Positions 46,464-55,528 of a stretch of DNA of 64,000 nucleotides are shown in pieces. A model generated the notes under the pieces. The model was not told the origin of the DNA. It did no database searches and saw nothing but the letters and a program-made list of their open reading frames with translations. How positions within the stretch are numbered: the first letter of the stretch is position 1; every line of letters starts with the position of its first letter. The translations under genes were made by a program, and so were the position numbers. The DNA lies in the NCBI GenBank assembly GCA_017481945.1, contig JAFUOJ010000009.1, forward strand, positions 124,001 to 188,000, written 5' to 3'. The DNA comes from Parabacteroides sp. (lineage in GTDB: Bacteria; Bacteroidota; Bacteroidia; Bacteroidales; Tannerellaceae).

Positions 46464-47084
46464 TTAAAACCAGTTTTCAACGTCACTATTCAATGACTCT
46501 ATCGGAGTATTTTCATCTGGAAGTCCTAACGAATCCGTAGGCAATTCATCCTCACCACTACTCACTTTTAACACTAATGGAGCAGTTAATGGGACATGTT
46601 CTCCTTTTTCTAAAACACGTCCACGCAACTCAACCGCAATCGCTAAATCTTTATAATCGCCAGGTACATACTCAATCTCTATCTTTTCAAATCCACAAGC
46701 TCGAAGAATCGCATACGCCTGTCGGAATGAAAGATCTTCCACTTCAGGCACAGCTGCCATCTGAGAAGTAAGTGCATTTACCGTAACGAATACGATACGT
46801 CCCTCTTTTACTTTCGAACCAGCCATTGGAACTAATTCTACAACAGCTCCCGGCTTTACACTTTTCGAAAAAACAGAGTCAATCACATTATAGCGTAAAT
46901 TATTACTCTTAAAAAATTCTGCAGCTTCCTCAATACCTAATCCTTTGACATCCGGAACTACAACAGCCTCATTATGACGTGTATACACATCAAGCCATTT
47001 CAATGTTCCATACATCAAAGCACATACCACGACTATAGCTAACAATAAATTTAAGACATACGGATTTTTTAAAAAACCTTTCAT
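46464..47084 (-). CDS. membrane-anchored PASTA-domain protein
   Basis: A 206-aa protein with one transmembrane segment (about residues 11-30) and two to three PASTA domains outside it: VVVPDVKGLGIEEAAEFFKS..., AAVPEVEDLSFRQAYAILRACGF, and a final LKVSSGEDELP tail. PASTA domains bind muropeptides in Gram-positive kinases and PBPs; here no kinase domain is attached, the usual form in Bacteroidales. First gene of the unit with rluD and ddl, which fits a link to wall synthesis. Confidence 0.85.
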   Translation of the reverse strand: MKGFLKNPYVLNLLLAIVVVCALMYGTLKWLDVYTRHNEAVVVPDVKGLGIEEAAEFFKSNNLRYNVIDSVFSKSVKPGAVVELVPMAGSKVKEGRIVFVTVNALTSQMAAVPEVEDLSFRQAYAILRACGFEKIEIEYVPGDYKDLAIAVELRGRVLEKGEHVPLTAPLVLKVSSGEDELPTDSLGLPDENTPIESLNSDVENWF

Positions 47085-47137
47085 TTCTATCTCATATTTA
47101 TAGTGAGTTCAAAAATAGAAAACAATGCCTTTAAAAC

Positions 47138-47179
47138 AAAGAAAGTAAAGGCTTTTTAATAAAAACCTTTACTTTCTTT
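47138..47179. terminator. rpmH terminator
   Basis: A perfect 14-bp stem (47138-47151 with 47166-47179) with A/T-rich loop, 22 bp after the rpmH stop on the minus strand and before the PASTA operon. Confidence 0.75.
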
Positions 47180-47200
47180 ATGAAAATCAAACGGAATGAA

Positions 47201-47353
47201 TTATCCGTTGTATTCGTCAGAAACTGTTAACTTAGCTCTACCCTTTGCACGACGAGCAGCTAATACTCTACGGCCATTAGCTGTAGCCATTCTTGAACGG
47301 AAGCCATGTTTGTTCTTTCTTTTTCGGTTAGACGGTTGGAATGTTCTTTTCAT
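47201..47353 (-). CDS. rpmH: 50S ribosomal protein L34
   Basis: A 50-aa, very basic protein of the large ribosomal subunit. The minus strand reads [20 protein letters not shown], then [21 protein letters not shown] and ends [13 protein letters not shown] at the start and the HGFRxRMxTxxGRxVLxxRRxKGR core are diagnostic. It has its own consensus promoter and terminator. The dnaA-rnpA neighbours common in other phyla are not here. Confidence 0.98.
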   Translation of the reverse strand: MKRTFQPSNRKRKNKHGFRSRMATANGRRVLAARRAKGRAKLTVSDEYNG

Positions 47354-47401
47354 CTTTCTATATATTATTTATTATTATCTTATTCATACTAATTTGGGCT
47401 G

Positions 47402-47432
47402 CAAAGATAAGGCTTTTTTTTATATAAACAAA
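47402..47432 (-). promoter_or_regulatory. consensus promoter of rpmH
   Basis: On the minus strand TTTG (47432-47429), 19-nt spacer, TATCTTTG (47409-47402): a full match to the Bacteroidetes housekeeping promoter, 50 bp before the L34 start. Confidence 0.8.
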
Positions 47433-47526
47433 GAGTTGACACAAAAAACTTTAGTAATTTACATCCAATATTCCTCTTCCATTTCCACCATAAAATCCGG
47501 CCCAAACTCTCCATAATAAACAGAAA

Positions 47527-48486
47527 TTAATAAATTCCTCCCTTATACATATTATCAAAATTCGTATGTTGTCCTTCCAAACGTTGTGCTTCATCACCTG
47601 TAGGATTCAATTCAATAGATTTTTTTAAATCCTCAAAAGCACCCTCTTTATCTCCTTTCAAATTCTTAGCACGACCACGTTCCGCATAAGCCTTTCCAAA
47701 ATCAGGTTTTAACTCTATGACTTCATCCAAAAATGAAATAGCTTCCTCTAAACGATTTTGAGAAATCAACAATTTCCCAATTTCCACATTAGCTTCTTCA
47801 CTAAAAGGATTTAATTCAAGCGTATTCTGATAATCAGCCATAGCCACATCTAAATTACCTAAAGCTTCTTGAATGTGCCCTCTTAATAAATACGAAGTTT
47901 CCTCTTCGGGAGCTAAAAGAACTGCTTTTTCAGCATCAGGAAGTGCCTCAACGGCCTGCCCCATTTGTAATAAAATTCGAGCACGTACTAAATAAGCGTC
48001 TGTAAAGTCATCTTTTAATGTAATTGCTTTCGTCAAATCTGCAAGTGCACCAAATAAATCATTTAAAGCAACCTTTGCTTTTCCCCTTAAAAACCAAGCT
48101 AAATGATTCGATTCTTCCAAATCAATCACATGTTGACAGTCCGCAATAACATCTCCATCCCGATCTAACATAAACAATGTATTGATACGCAACAAACGGG
48201 CCTGAATATGATCTGGTTTTAAACTAATCATCCGATTTAAGACATCAAGAGCTTCATCCAACTTATTGGCAGCTGTATAAGCGGAGACTAAATAGGTTTG
48301 AGTTTCAAAATCCTCCTGCAAATCCAAGGCTCCAACGAAACATTTAATTGCATAAGCTAATTTCCCAATTTTTAATGCTCGAACACCATCGTACTTTAAG
48401 ACATCAAACTTTTTTTGGTTGTCCTTTTCTTCTCCTAATTCCTCTGATTTAGAAGAAGAGAATAGTGATTTAAAGAAATTTCCCAT
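47527..48486 (-). CDS. tetratricopeptide repeat protein
   Basis: A 319-aa soluble protein from ATG 48486 (MGNFFKSLFSSSKSEELG); codons upstream to 48519 are unlikely to be used. It consists of about seven TPR units (e.g. GKLAYAIKCFVGALDLQ, NKLDEALDVLNRMISLKPDH, GNLDVAMADYQNTLELNPFS, NRLEEAISFLDEVIELKPDF, GDKEGAFEDLKKSIELNPTG), each a helix pair for protein contacts. No signal peptide or enzyme domain. A CAAAGATA (TATCTTTG on the minus strand, 48524-48517) lies upstream as a likely -7 box. Partner unknown. Confidence 0.88.
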   Translation of the reverse strand: MGNFFKSLFSSSKSEELGEEKDNQKKFDVLKYDGVRALKIGKLAYAIKCFVGALDLQEDFETQTYLVSAYTAANKLDEALDVLNRMISLKPDHIQARLLRINTLFMLDRDGDVIADCQHVIDLEESNHLAWFLRGKAKVALNDLFGALADLTKAITLKDDFTDAYLVRARILLQMGQAVEALPDAEKAVLLAPEEETSYLLRGHIQEALGNLDVAMADYQNTLELNPFSEEANVEIGKLLISQNRLEEAISFLDEVIELKPDFGKAYAERGRAKNLKGDKEGAFEDLKKSIELNPTGDEAQRLEGQHTNFDNMYKGGIY

Positions 48487-48587
48487 ATTTTTATTACAAA
48501 CTATTGTTTTTAGCAGCAAAGATACGAAAAGTCATAATCTATTTATATTTTTTAGGAAGAATCAGAATTCAATTTTCAAGGCTTTTT

Positions 48588-48595
48588 CTAATTTT
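48588..48595 (+). promoter_or_regulatory. candidate -7 box for oadGAB
   Basis: TAATTTTG matches TAnnTTTG 76 bp before the oadG start; no clear -33 element. Low to moderate support. Confidence 0.35.
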
Positions 48596-48670
48596 GTAGC
48601 ATAAATATATAACTTGGGTAGGTTTGTGCCAGCCTCTTAAAAACACAAACTTAACTATCAATTTAAGATT

Positions 48671-48952
48671 ATGGAAAATTTAGAGATCGGACTTTTATTA
48701 ATGGTGGTAGGAATGACTACCGTCTTTGCCATTCTTTTGATTGTTATTTATCTGGGAAAGGCTTTAATTGTATTAGTAAACAAATATATACCGGAAGAGA
48801 TAGTAGTAAAAAAACAGGTAACTTCACAAAAAGTTACAGGACAAACTACCTCAACTACAAGTATAACAAACCAAACAACAGCTGCTATAGTATCAGCTGT
48901 TAGTATGGTAACAGCTGGTCAAGGAAAGGTTATCAAAATTGAAAAAATATAA
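48671..48952 (+). CDS. oadG: Na+-pumping decarboxylase gamma subunit (OadG)
   Basis: A 93-aa protein with one N-terminal membrane helix (about residues 7-30) and a Thr/Ser-rich flexible tail. OadG holds the alpha and beta subunits of oxaloacetate decarboxylase together and helps assembly. The MENLEIGLLLMVVGMTTVFAIL start is typical. First gene of oadG-oadA-oadB; 17 bp to oadA. Confidence 0.9.
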   Translation: MENLEIGLLLMVVGMTTVFAILLIVIYLGKALIVLVNKYIPEEIVVKKQVTSQKVTGQTTSTTSITNQTTAAIVSAVSMVTAGQGKVIKIEKI

Positions 48953-48969
48953 AAGGTATAATAAAGATT

Positions 48970-50865
48970 ATGAAGAGAGAAATCAAATTTAGTTTGGTCT
49001 TCCGGGATATGTGGCAATCTGCAGGAAAATATGTCCCTACAGTTGACCAACTAACCCGGGTAGCTCCTGCAATTATTGAAATGGGATGTTTCGCCCGAGT
49101 AGAGACCAATGGCGGAGGGTTTGAACAGGTAAATTTATTATTTGGTGAGAACCCAAATAAAGCCGTACGTGAATGGACAAAACCATTTCACGAAGCAGGT
49201 ATACAGACACACATGTTAGACAGAGCATTGAATGGATTACGTATGAGTCCTGTTCCAGATGATGTTCGTCAGTTATTTTATCAAGTAAAAAAAGCACAAG
49301 GGACAGATATTGCTCGTACATTTTGTGGTTTGAATGATATTCGGAACATTGCTCCTTCTATAAAATATGCAAAAGCAGCAGGTATGATTTCACAATGTTC
49401 ATTATGTATCACTCATTCTCCGATCCATACGGTTGAATACTATACTAAAATGGCTATGGAGTTGATTGATTTAGGAGCAGACGAAATCTGTATTAAAGAT
49501 ATGGCAGGCATTGGGCGTCCCCATTCATTAGGTTTAATTGTAAAAAACATCAAAGAAAAACATCCTGAAATACCAATACAATATCATAGTCATGCAGGTC
49601 CCGGATTTAACGTAGCTTCTATTTTAGAAGTATGTAATGCAGGTTGTGATTATATCGACGTAGGTATGGAACCTCTATCATGGGGAACAGGTCATGCCGA
49701 TCTATTAACAGTACAAGCCATGTTAAAAGACGCAGGGTATCAAGTTCCTGAAATTAACATGGAAGCATACATGAAAGTCCGTGGATTAATACAAGAATTT
49801 ATGGATGATTTCTTAAGTTTATATATTAGTCCTAAGAATCGTTTAATGAACTCCTTATTGATTGGTCCAGGATTACCAGGCGGTATGATGGGTAGTTTGA
49901 TGGCTGATTTAGAAAAGAATTTAGAGACAATCAACAAAAATAATATTAAGAACAACAAACCACTTATGACACAAGATCAATTGTTAATTAAGTTGTTTGA
50001 TGAGGTAGCTTATGTTTGGCCACGTGTAGGATATCCTCCATTAGTAACACCATTTAGCCAATACGTCAAAAATTTGGCTCTCATGAACGTTATGCAAATG
50101 GAAAAAGGGAAAGCTCGCTGGAGTATGATTGCAGACGATATTTGGGATATGATTTTAGGAAAAGCTGGTCGTCTTCCTGGACCATTGGCCCCAGAAATTA
50201 TTGAAAAAGCGAAAATTGAAGGTCGTAAATTCTTTGAAGGAAATCCACAAGATAATTACCCAGATGCTCTTGATAAATATCGTAAATTAATGAATGAGAA
50301 GCAATGGGAAACAGGAGAAGATGACGAAGAACTATTTGAATATGCTATGCATCCTGCACAATATGAAGCCTATCGTTCAGGCAAAGCAAAAGTAGAATTT
50401 AAAATAGATGTTGCTAAAAGAAAAGCAGAAAAGCAGTCCAATACTCAACCAGTGGTAACAGCAGCAAATACAACAGTAGCAATGCCTACCACTCCGCAAG
50501 TCATGACTGTTGATGTCAATGGACAAGCATTCAGAGTTACTGTTGCTTTTGGAGATACAACAAACACCGCAACAGAAAAACCGACAACACCTACTTCCAC
50601 TCCAGTAACCAACACCATTCCTACAGGAGGAGAAGGGAAAGAAGTCCTTTCCCCGTTAGAAGGTAAATTCTTTTTAGTAAAAGGGACATCTGACATACCA
50701 GTTAAAGTTGGTGACACAATAAAAGAGGGAGATATTCTTTGCTACGTAGAAGCGATGAAAACATATAATGCTGTACGTGCAGAATTTAGTGGAACTATTA
50801 CATCTATTTGTTATTCTTCCGGAGACACTGTTTCTGAAGATGACATACTAATGATAATCCAATAA
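48970..50865 (+). CDS. oadA: oxaloacetate decarboxylase alpha subunit (biotin-dependent)
   Basis: A 631-aa carboxyltransferase plus biotin carrier. The TIM-barrel carboxyltransferase domain (about 1-300) has metal ligands His206 and His208 in YHSHAGPG; the first motif reads FRDMWQSAG where most relatives have LRDAHQSL. A PYC_OADA conserved region (about 300-470) and a Pro/Thr/Ala linker (about 500-560) lead to the biotinyl domain with Lys597 in CYVEAMKTYN. It moves CO2 from oxaloacetate to biotin, which the beta subunit then decarboxylates while pumping Na+. Pyruvate carboxylase subunit B is the main alternative name, but linked oadG and oadB settle the call. oadB starts at the oadA stop. Confidence 0.93.
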   Translation: MKREIKFSLVFRDMWQSAGKYVPTVDQLTRVAPAIIEMGCFARVETNGGGFEQVNLLFGENPNKAVREWTKPFHEAGIQTHMLDRALNGLRMSPVPDDVRQLFYQVKKAQGTDIARTFCGLNDIRNIAPSIKYAKAAGMISQCSLCITHSPIHTVEYYTKMAMELIDLGADEICIKDMAGIGRPHSLGLIVKNIKEKHPEIPIQYHSHAGPGFNVASILEVCNAGCDYIDVGMEPLSWGTGHADLLTVQAMLKDAGYQVPEINMEAYMKVRGLIQEFMDDFLSLYISPKNRLMNSLLIGPGLPGGMMGSLMADLEKNLETINKNNIKNNKPLMTQDQLLIKLFDEVAYVWPRVGYPPLVTPFSQYVKNLALMNVMQMEKGKARWSMIADDIWDMILGKAGRLPGPLAPEIIEKAKIEGRKFFEGNPQDNYPDALDKYRKLMNEKQWETGEDDEELFEYAMHPAQYEAYRSGKAKVEFKIDVAKRKAEKQSNTQPVVTAANTTVAMPTTPQVMTVDVNGQAFRVTVAFGDTTNTATEKPTTPTSTPVTNTIPTGGEGKEVLSPLEGKFFLVKGTSDIPVKVGDTIKEGDILCYVEAMKTYNAVRAEFSGTITSICYSSGDTVSEDDILMIIQ

Positions 50866-52100
50866 TGAAAGAAATATTTCAAAATCTGTATGAGATGACT
50901 GCGTTCAGCAATATAGTTGCTGAACCGCAGTTTCTAATAATGTATGCAATAGCGTTTATATTGCTTTATTTAGGTATAAAAAAAGAATATGAACCATTAT
51001 TACTCGTTCCTATTGCTTTCGGAGTCTTACTAGCGAATTTCCCAGGAGGAGAAATGGGGGTTATTCAAGCAGATGAGAATGGGATGGTAAACATACATGG
51101 TGTTATGAAGAACATTTGGGAAATGCCATTACATGACATTGCGCATGAATTAGGTATAATGAACTTCATTTACTATATGTTAATAAAAACTGGTTTTCTT
51201 CCACCTGTTATTTTCATGGGAGTTGGAGCTTTGACAGACTTCGGTCCTATGTTAAGAAACTTACGTTTATCCATATTTGGGGCAGCTGCACAATTAGGTA
51301 TTTTTACTGTATTGTTAGTTGCTATCCTTATGGGATTTACTCCAAAAGAAGCAGCAGCTTTAGGTATTATTGGAGGAGCAGATGGACCTACAGCTATATT
51401 TACAACCATCAAATTAGCACCTCACCTATTAGGACCGATCGCCATAGCCGCCTATTCATACATGGCCTTAGTACCAGTAATCATTCCATTAGTAGTAAGA
51501 TTACTCTGTTCAAAAAAAGAACTCAGTATAAATATGAAAGAACAGGAGAAAAAGTATCCTTCTACTCTGGAAATTAAGAATCTGCGAACTCTCAAAATTA
51601 TATTTCCAATTGTTGTAACCACTGTTGTTGCTTTATTTGTACCAAGTGCAGTACCTTTGATTGGAATGTTAATGTTTGGCAACTTAGTAAAAGAGATTGG
51701 GTCAAACACTTCTCGTTTATTTGACGCTGCTTCAAATAGTATCATGAATGCAGCTACTATTTTCCTGGGTTTATCAGTAGGTGCAACAATGACTGCTGAA
51801 GCATTCCTCAATTTTACTACAATCGGAATCGTAATCGGTGGTTTTTTAGCATTTGCTCTTTCGATTGCTGGAGGAATTCTTTTTGTTAAGTTATTCAATC
51901 TTTTCACAAAGAAAAAGATCAATCCACTTATTGGAGCCACCGGGCTTAGTGCTGTACCAATGGCTTCTCGCGTAGCAAACGATATTGCATTAAAATATGA
52001 TCCTAAAAACCATGTACTTCAGTATTGTATGGCAAGTAATATTTCTGGTGTAATTGGATCTGCTGTTGCAGCAGGAATTCTTATTTCATTTTTAGGGTAA
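50865..52100 (+). CDS. oadB: Na+-translocating decarboxylase beta subunit (OadB)
   Basis: A 411-aa polytopic membrane protein (about nine or more helices) that decarboxylates carboxybiotin and pumps Na+. It has the GVGALTDFGPMLRN segment, the GGADGPTAIFT motif holding the conserved Asp in helix IV, and LSAVPMASRVAND near the C-terminus. Its ATG shares its first base with the last base of the oadA stop codon (TAATG). The Na+ gradient made here could power transporters such as the exchanger at 61162. GcdB and MmdB are close paralogues; the oadA partner favours oxaloacetate. Confidence 0.94.
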   Translation: MKEIFQNLYEMTAFSNIVAEPQFLIMYAIAFILLYLGIKKEYEPLLLVPIAFGVLLANFPGGEMGVIQADENGMVNIHGVMKNIWEMPLHDIAHELGIMNFIYYMLIKTGFLPPVIFMGVGALTDFGPMLRNLRLSIFGAAAQLGIFTVLLVAILMGFTPKEAAALGIIGGADGPTAIFTTIKLAPHLLGPIAIAAYSYMALVPVIIPLVVRLLCSKKELSINMKEQEKKYPSTLEIKNLRTLKIIFPIVVTTVVALFVPSAVPLIGMLMFGNLVKEIGSNTSRLFDAASNSIMNAATIFLGLSVGATMTAEAFLNFTTIGIVIGGFLAFALSIAGGILFVKLFNLFTKKKINPLIGATGLSAVPMASRVANDIALKYDPKNHVLQYCMASNISGVIGSAVAAGILISFLG

Positions 52101-52110
52101 AGTTTAAATT

Positions 52111-52169
52111 ATAAGAAAAAGCAATTGACGAATAGGGCTAAAATGCTATTGTCAATTGCTTTTTCTTAT
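52111..52169 (+). terminator. oadGAB terminator
   Basis: A perfect 19-bp stem (52111-52129 with 52151-52169), extended by aatag/ctatt inside, followed by T-rich sequence. Confidence 0.85.
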
Positions 52170-52277
52170 TTTCCAATGAAAATATTCTGCTTTTAAATAT
52201 TGTTATCCCAAAATATTTACTTTAATTTGTGATTTAATACGGGATAACATTTATCCTTTTCTTAAATGCGATTGAAT

Positions 52278-54122
52278 ATGATGGACACTCACGAAACTAA
52301 TTTGCCTGTTGAAGAAAATGGTAAATTGGAAGAAACTAAAGCTCAGGTTACAACACCGGAAAACACGGTAGAAACAACCGAAACTGCAACAGAAGAAGTT
52401 GCTGTCGTTACAGGGAAATTATCAAAAGAAGAAATTCTTGAAAAGTTAACCAGTTTGGTTGAAGCTACAACTACAGACGCAATTCGTAACGAAGTAGAAG
52501 TTCTCAAACAAACTTATTACAAAATCCACCGGAATGAAGTGGACGAATTGAAAAAAGCATTCCTTGAAAACGGTGGTGAAGAAAAGGATTTCATTGTTCC
52601 CGAAGATGAAACAGAAAATAAACTAAAAGAGTTATTAACTATTTATAAAGAAAAGCGAGCTGCTATTCAAGCGGAAGAAGAACGAATAAAAGCAGCAAAT
52701 TATGCTTTGAAACTTCAATTAATCGATCAATTAAAAGCGTTGACCGAAAGTCAAGAAGATTTCAATAAACTATATAACAAATTCAAAGAAATACAACAGA
52801 AATGGAAAGAGATAAAACTCGTTCCTCAAGAATATGTAAATGATTTATGGAAAAGCTATCAGATATATAGCGAGAAATTCTATGATATCATTAAAATAAA
52901 TAATCAATTTAGAGATTATGATTTCAAAAAGAATTTGGAATTAAAAACAGCTCTTTGCGAAACAGTCGAAAAATTACAAACAGAACCCGATGTTATTTCG
53001 GCATTTCATCAATTACAAAAATTACACCAACAATGGCGTGAAATTGGTCCTGTAGCAAAAGAATTGCGTGAAGATTTATGGGGACGTTTCAAAACAGCTT
53101 CAACAGTTATTAACAAACGTCATCAAGATCATTTTGATGTACTAAAAGCAAAAGAGCAAGATAATTTAGATGCAAAAACAGCAATCTGTGAACAAATAGA
53201 AAATATTGATTACACTACTTTAAAATCATTCAAAGATTGGGAAGAAAAGAATAAAGAAGTCATCGCTTTACAAGATAAATGGAAAACGATTGGTTTCGCC
53301 CCTAAAAAATCAAATGTAAAGATTTTTGAACGCTTCCGTGCGGCTTGTGATGTCTATTTTACACGTAAAAATGAATTCTACAAAGTTATTAAGGAAGAGA
53401 TGGAAAAAAATCTCGCCTTAAAAAAAGTACTGTGTGAAAAAGCAGAAGCATTAAAAGATAGTACCGATTGGAAAAATACTACAGATAAATTAATTGCTTT
53501 ACAAAAAGAATGGAAAACGATTGGATCGGTAGCTCGCAAACATTCCGACATAGTATGGAAACGTTTTATCACTGCGTGCGATTACTTCTTCGAGCAAAAA
53601 AATAAAAACACGTTTTCTCAGAAAAATGTTGAGCAGACCAACTTAACAGCTAAGAAAGCTTTAATCGAAGAAATAAAGGCAATAGATGAAGCCGATCACG
53701 ACAAAGCTCTTGCTTCATTAAAAAAGCTAATGGCTGAATGGAATACAATTGGACATGTACCTTTTAAAGATAAGGACAAAATTTACAAAGAATATCACGA
53801 AGCAGTTGACAAACAATTTGATCGTCTCAGAATAGATCAAAGTGATCGTAAAATGCAAGCGTTCCGTAATAATCTGAACGATCTAAGTAGTGGAGAAAGA
53901 GGTAAAGGGAAATTATATAACGAACGAGAAAAATTAGTTCGTATATATGAACGTATGAAAAATGAACTTCAAACATACGAAAATAATATAGGCTTTTTAA
54001 GTATTTCTTCTAAAGGAGGTGGCGGTCTCTTTAAAGAAATGGAACGTAAAATCGAAAAATTAAAAGAAGAGATGGCTCTTACAATTAAAAAGATTGAGGC
54101 CATTGATGAAAATCTCGAATAA
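52278..54122 (+). CDS. DUF349 repeat protein
   Basis: About 614 aa from ATG 52278 (MMDTHETNLPVEEN; an ATG at 52266 is also possible). An acidic Thr/Glu-rich N-terminus is followed by about five DUF349 repeats, each a charged helical unit with W-K-x-I/T motifs: QKWKEIKLVPQEYVNDLWKSY, QQWREIGPVAKELREDLWGRF, DKWKTIGFAPKKSNVKIFERF, KEWKTIGSVARKHSDIVWKRF and AEWNTIGHVPFKDKDKIYKEY. Strongly helical and charged, no signal or membrane segment, so cytoplasmic. The domain's role is not established. Monocistronic with a terminator after it. Confidence 0.9.
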   Translation: MMDTHETNLPVEENGKLEETKAQVTTPENTVETTETATEEVAVVTGKLSKEEILEKLTSLVEATTTDAIRNEVEVLKQTYYKIHRNEVDELKKAFLENGGEEKDFIVPEDETENKLKELLTIYKEKRAAIQAEEERIKAANYALKLQLIDQLKALTESQEDFNKLYNKFKEIQQKWKEIKLVPQEYVNDLWKSYQIYSEKFYDIIKINNQFRDYDFKKNLELKTALCETVEKLQTEPDVISAFHQLQKLHQQWREIGPVAKELREDLWGRFKTASTVINKRHQDHFDVLKAKEQDNLDAKTAICEQIENIDYTTLKSFKDWEEKNKEVIALQDKWKTIGFAPKKSNVKIFERFRAACDVYFTRKNEFYKVIKEEMEKNLALKKVLCEKAEALKDSTDWKNTTDKLIALQKEWKTIGSVARKHSDIVWKRFITACDYFFEQKNKNTFSQKNVEQTNLTAKKALIEEIKAIDEADHDKALASLKKLMAEWNTIGHVPFKDKDKIYKEYHEAVDKQFDRLRIDQSDRKMQAFRNNLNDLSSGERGKGKLYNEREKLVRIYERMKNELQTYENNIGFLSISSKGGGGLFKEMERKIEKLKEEMALTIKKIEAIDENLE

Positions 54123-54129
54123 AAACATA

Positions 54130-54163
54130 GATGAAGCCGTCTTTATATAAAGACGGCTTCATC
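54130..54163 (+). terminator. terminator after the DUF349 gene
   Basis: A perfect 15-bp stem (54130-54144 with 54149-54163) with a 4-nt loop, then acttttata, 8 bp after the stop codon. Confidence 0.8.
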
Positions 54164-54177
54164 ACTTTTATACTACT

Positions 54178-55383
54178 ATGATACCTAAAATACACTTTTT
54201 TAATCCAGGACATGAAACTGCCATTCTACAAGGCATTGAAAATTATACTCCTCCAGCAAATGTACAGCGAATGATCAAAGAATTAGCTTACCTTCCTGTT
54301 TGGTATGCTGATCCTACTGATTATGTCTTCACTGAAGAAATAACCTCTCCTCGTTTTTTTTCTTTACAACCTAAAGAGTTAAAACCTTTTGCAACTCTTA
54401 TTTCACATAATGAAATTATAAAGAAAGGTTATAAGTTACCACAAATGGAAGCTACTCCTTGGGGATTATCTCCACATAGCTACCATCTATTTAAAAGGCT
54501 CCAAAAAGAAGGGAACTTAGATCTATCTATACCTGAATGGAAAGATATCTATACCCAATTAACACACCGTAAAACAGCTGCAGACTGTTTAGAGAAAATT
54601 AGGGAATTATTACCTGATATGCCACAACCTGTTCCTCCTAAATTTTGCAACAAAATAAAAGATATTGAAAAATATTTAATTCTACAGAACGCACCATTCA
54701 TATTGAAAACTCCATATTCCTCCTCTGGTAGAGGATTATATTGGTTGCCAGAGCGTAAATTAACAACTAAAGATCATACATGGATAGAAGGAGCAATAAA
54801 AAAACAAGGATGTGTCAGTATTGAATGTGCATTAGATAAACAACAAGATATAGCAATGGAGTTTTACTCCGATGGAAAAGGACACATTCAATATGAAGGA
54901 CTCTCTTTATTCAGTGCAGGAGAAAAAGGGACTTATACAGGAAATATATTAGGCAGTCAAAAATATTTAGAAAGCCTTTTAAATGATGATTTAAAGGAAC
55001 AACTCCAACAACTAAAAAAGACCATATCAGAAGCTCTTCGTCAAATATGTGGCTCCATTTATAAAGGTTATTTAGGTGTAGACATGTTAATCTACCAAAA
55101 TAAAAACGGAGATTTTGCTATACACCCATGTATTGAAATAAACACACGTTATACCATGGGAATGGTAGCTTTACGTATTAGTCAAAAATATTTAGCCTCA
55201 AAAGCCCGAGGCGAAATGAGTATAACTTATGAAAGTAAACTTGGTGAAGCTTATGCCCGTCACTGCTTTATGAAAAAAACCTATCCTCTTGAAATAGAAG
55301 ATGGTAAAATTAAAGAAGGTTATCTTTCTTTATGCCCCGTAACAAAAGATACTCGCTATAGAGCTTACATACTTGTCTATTAA
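54178..55383 (+). CDS. ATP-grasp-like protein of unknown substrate
   Basis: A 401-aa cytoplasmic protein. It begins PKIHFFNPGHETAILQGIENYTPPANVQ, a distinctive segment shared by a Bacteroidales family I know only as hypothetical. The C-terminal half looks like an ATP-grasp fold: APFILKTPYSSSGRGLYWL as the Gly-rich ATP loop (about residues 175-195), SIECALDKQQDIAMEF, and IHPCIEINTRYTMGM with the Glu-x-Asn metal site (about 320). ATP-grasp enzymes ligate a carboxylate to an amine, thiol or similar; the acceptor here is unknown. Alone, between two terminators. Confidence 0.75.
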   Translation: MIPKIHFFNPGHETAILQGIENYTPPANVQRMIKELAYLPVWYADPTDYVFTEEITSPRFFSLQPKELKPFATLISHNEIIKKGYKLPQMEATPWGLSPHSYHLFKRLQKEGNLDLSIPEWKDIYTQLTHRKTAADCLEKIRELLPDMPQPVPPKFCNKIKDIEKYLILQNAPFILKTPYSSSGRGLYWLPERKLTTKDHTWIEGAIKKQGCVSIECALDKQQDIAMEFYSDGKGHIQYEGLSLFSAGEKGTYTGNILGSQKYLESLLNDDLKEQLQQLKKTISEALRQICGSIYKGYLGVDMLIYQNKNGDFAIHPCIEINTRYTMGMVALRISQKYLASKARGEMSITYESKLGEAYARHCFMKKTYPLEIEDGKIKEGYLSLCPVTKDTRYRAYILVY

Positions 55384-55385
55384 CA

Positions 55386-55416
55386 AAAAAAGCTTGATAT
55401 AAAATCAAGCTTTTTT
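55386..55416. terminator. bidirectional terminator
   Basis: A perfect 13-bp stem aaaaaagcttgat/atcaagctttttt (55386-55398 with 55404-55416), with 5-nt loop. It serves the ATP-grasp gene on the plus strand and the alaS-aroB-tRNA unit on the minus strand. Confidence 0.9.
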
Positions 55417-55417
55417 G

Positions 55418-55492
55418 TCGGGGTGACTGGATTCGAACCAGCGACCACACGCCCCCCAGACGCGTACTCTAACCGGGCTGAGCTACACCCCG
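55418..55492 (-). tRNA. tRNA-Pro (anticodon GGG)
   Basis: On the minus strand a full cloverleaf: acceptor CGGGGTG/CACCCCG with discriminator A, D arm GCTC/GAGT, anticodon stem CGCGT/GCGTG with loop CTGGGGG (anticodon GGG), and T arm CTGG-TTCGAAT-CCAG. It is 75 nt; CCA is not encoded. It lies 36 bp after aroB and just before a terminator, so it is probably processed from the end of the alaS-aroB transcript. Confidence 0.97.
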
Positions 55493-55528
55493 TTTTTATT
55501 TAACGGGTGCAAAGGTATTATTTTCTCG

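Noticed and set aside
47196..47516. 106-codon plus-strand ORF
   Set aside because: Antisense to rpmH and its promoter; the L34 reading on the minus strand is unmistakable.
51452..51940. 162-codon minus-strand ORF inside oadB
   Set aside because: Reverse-frame shadow of a hydrophobic conserved gene.
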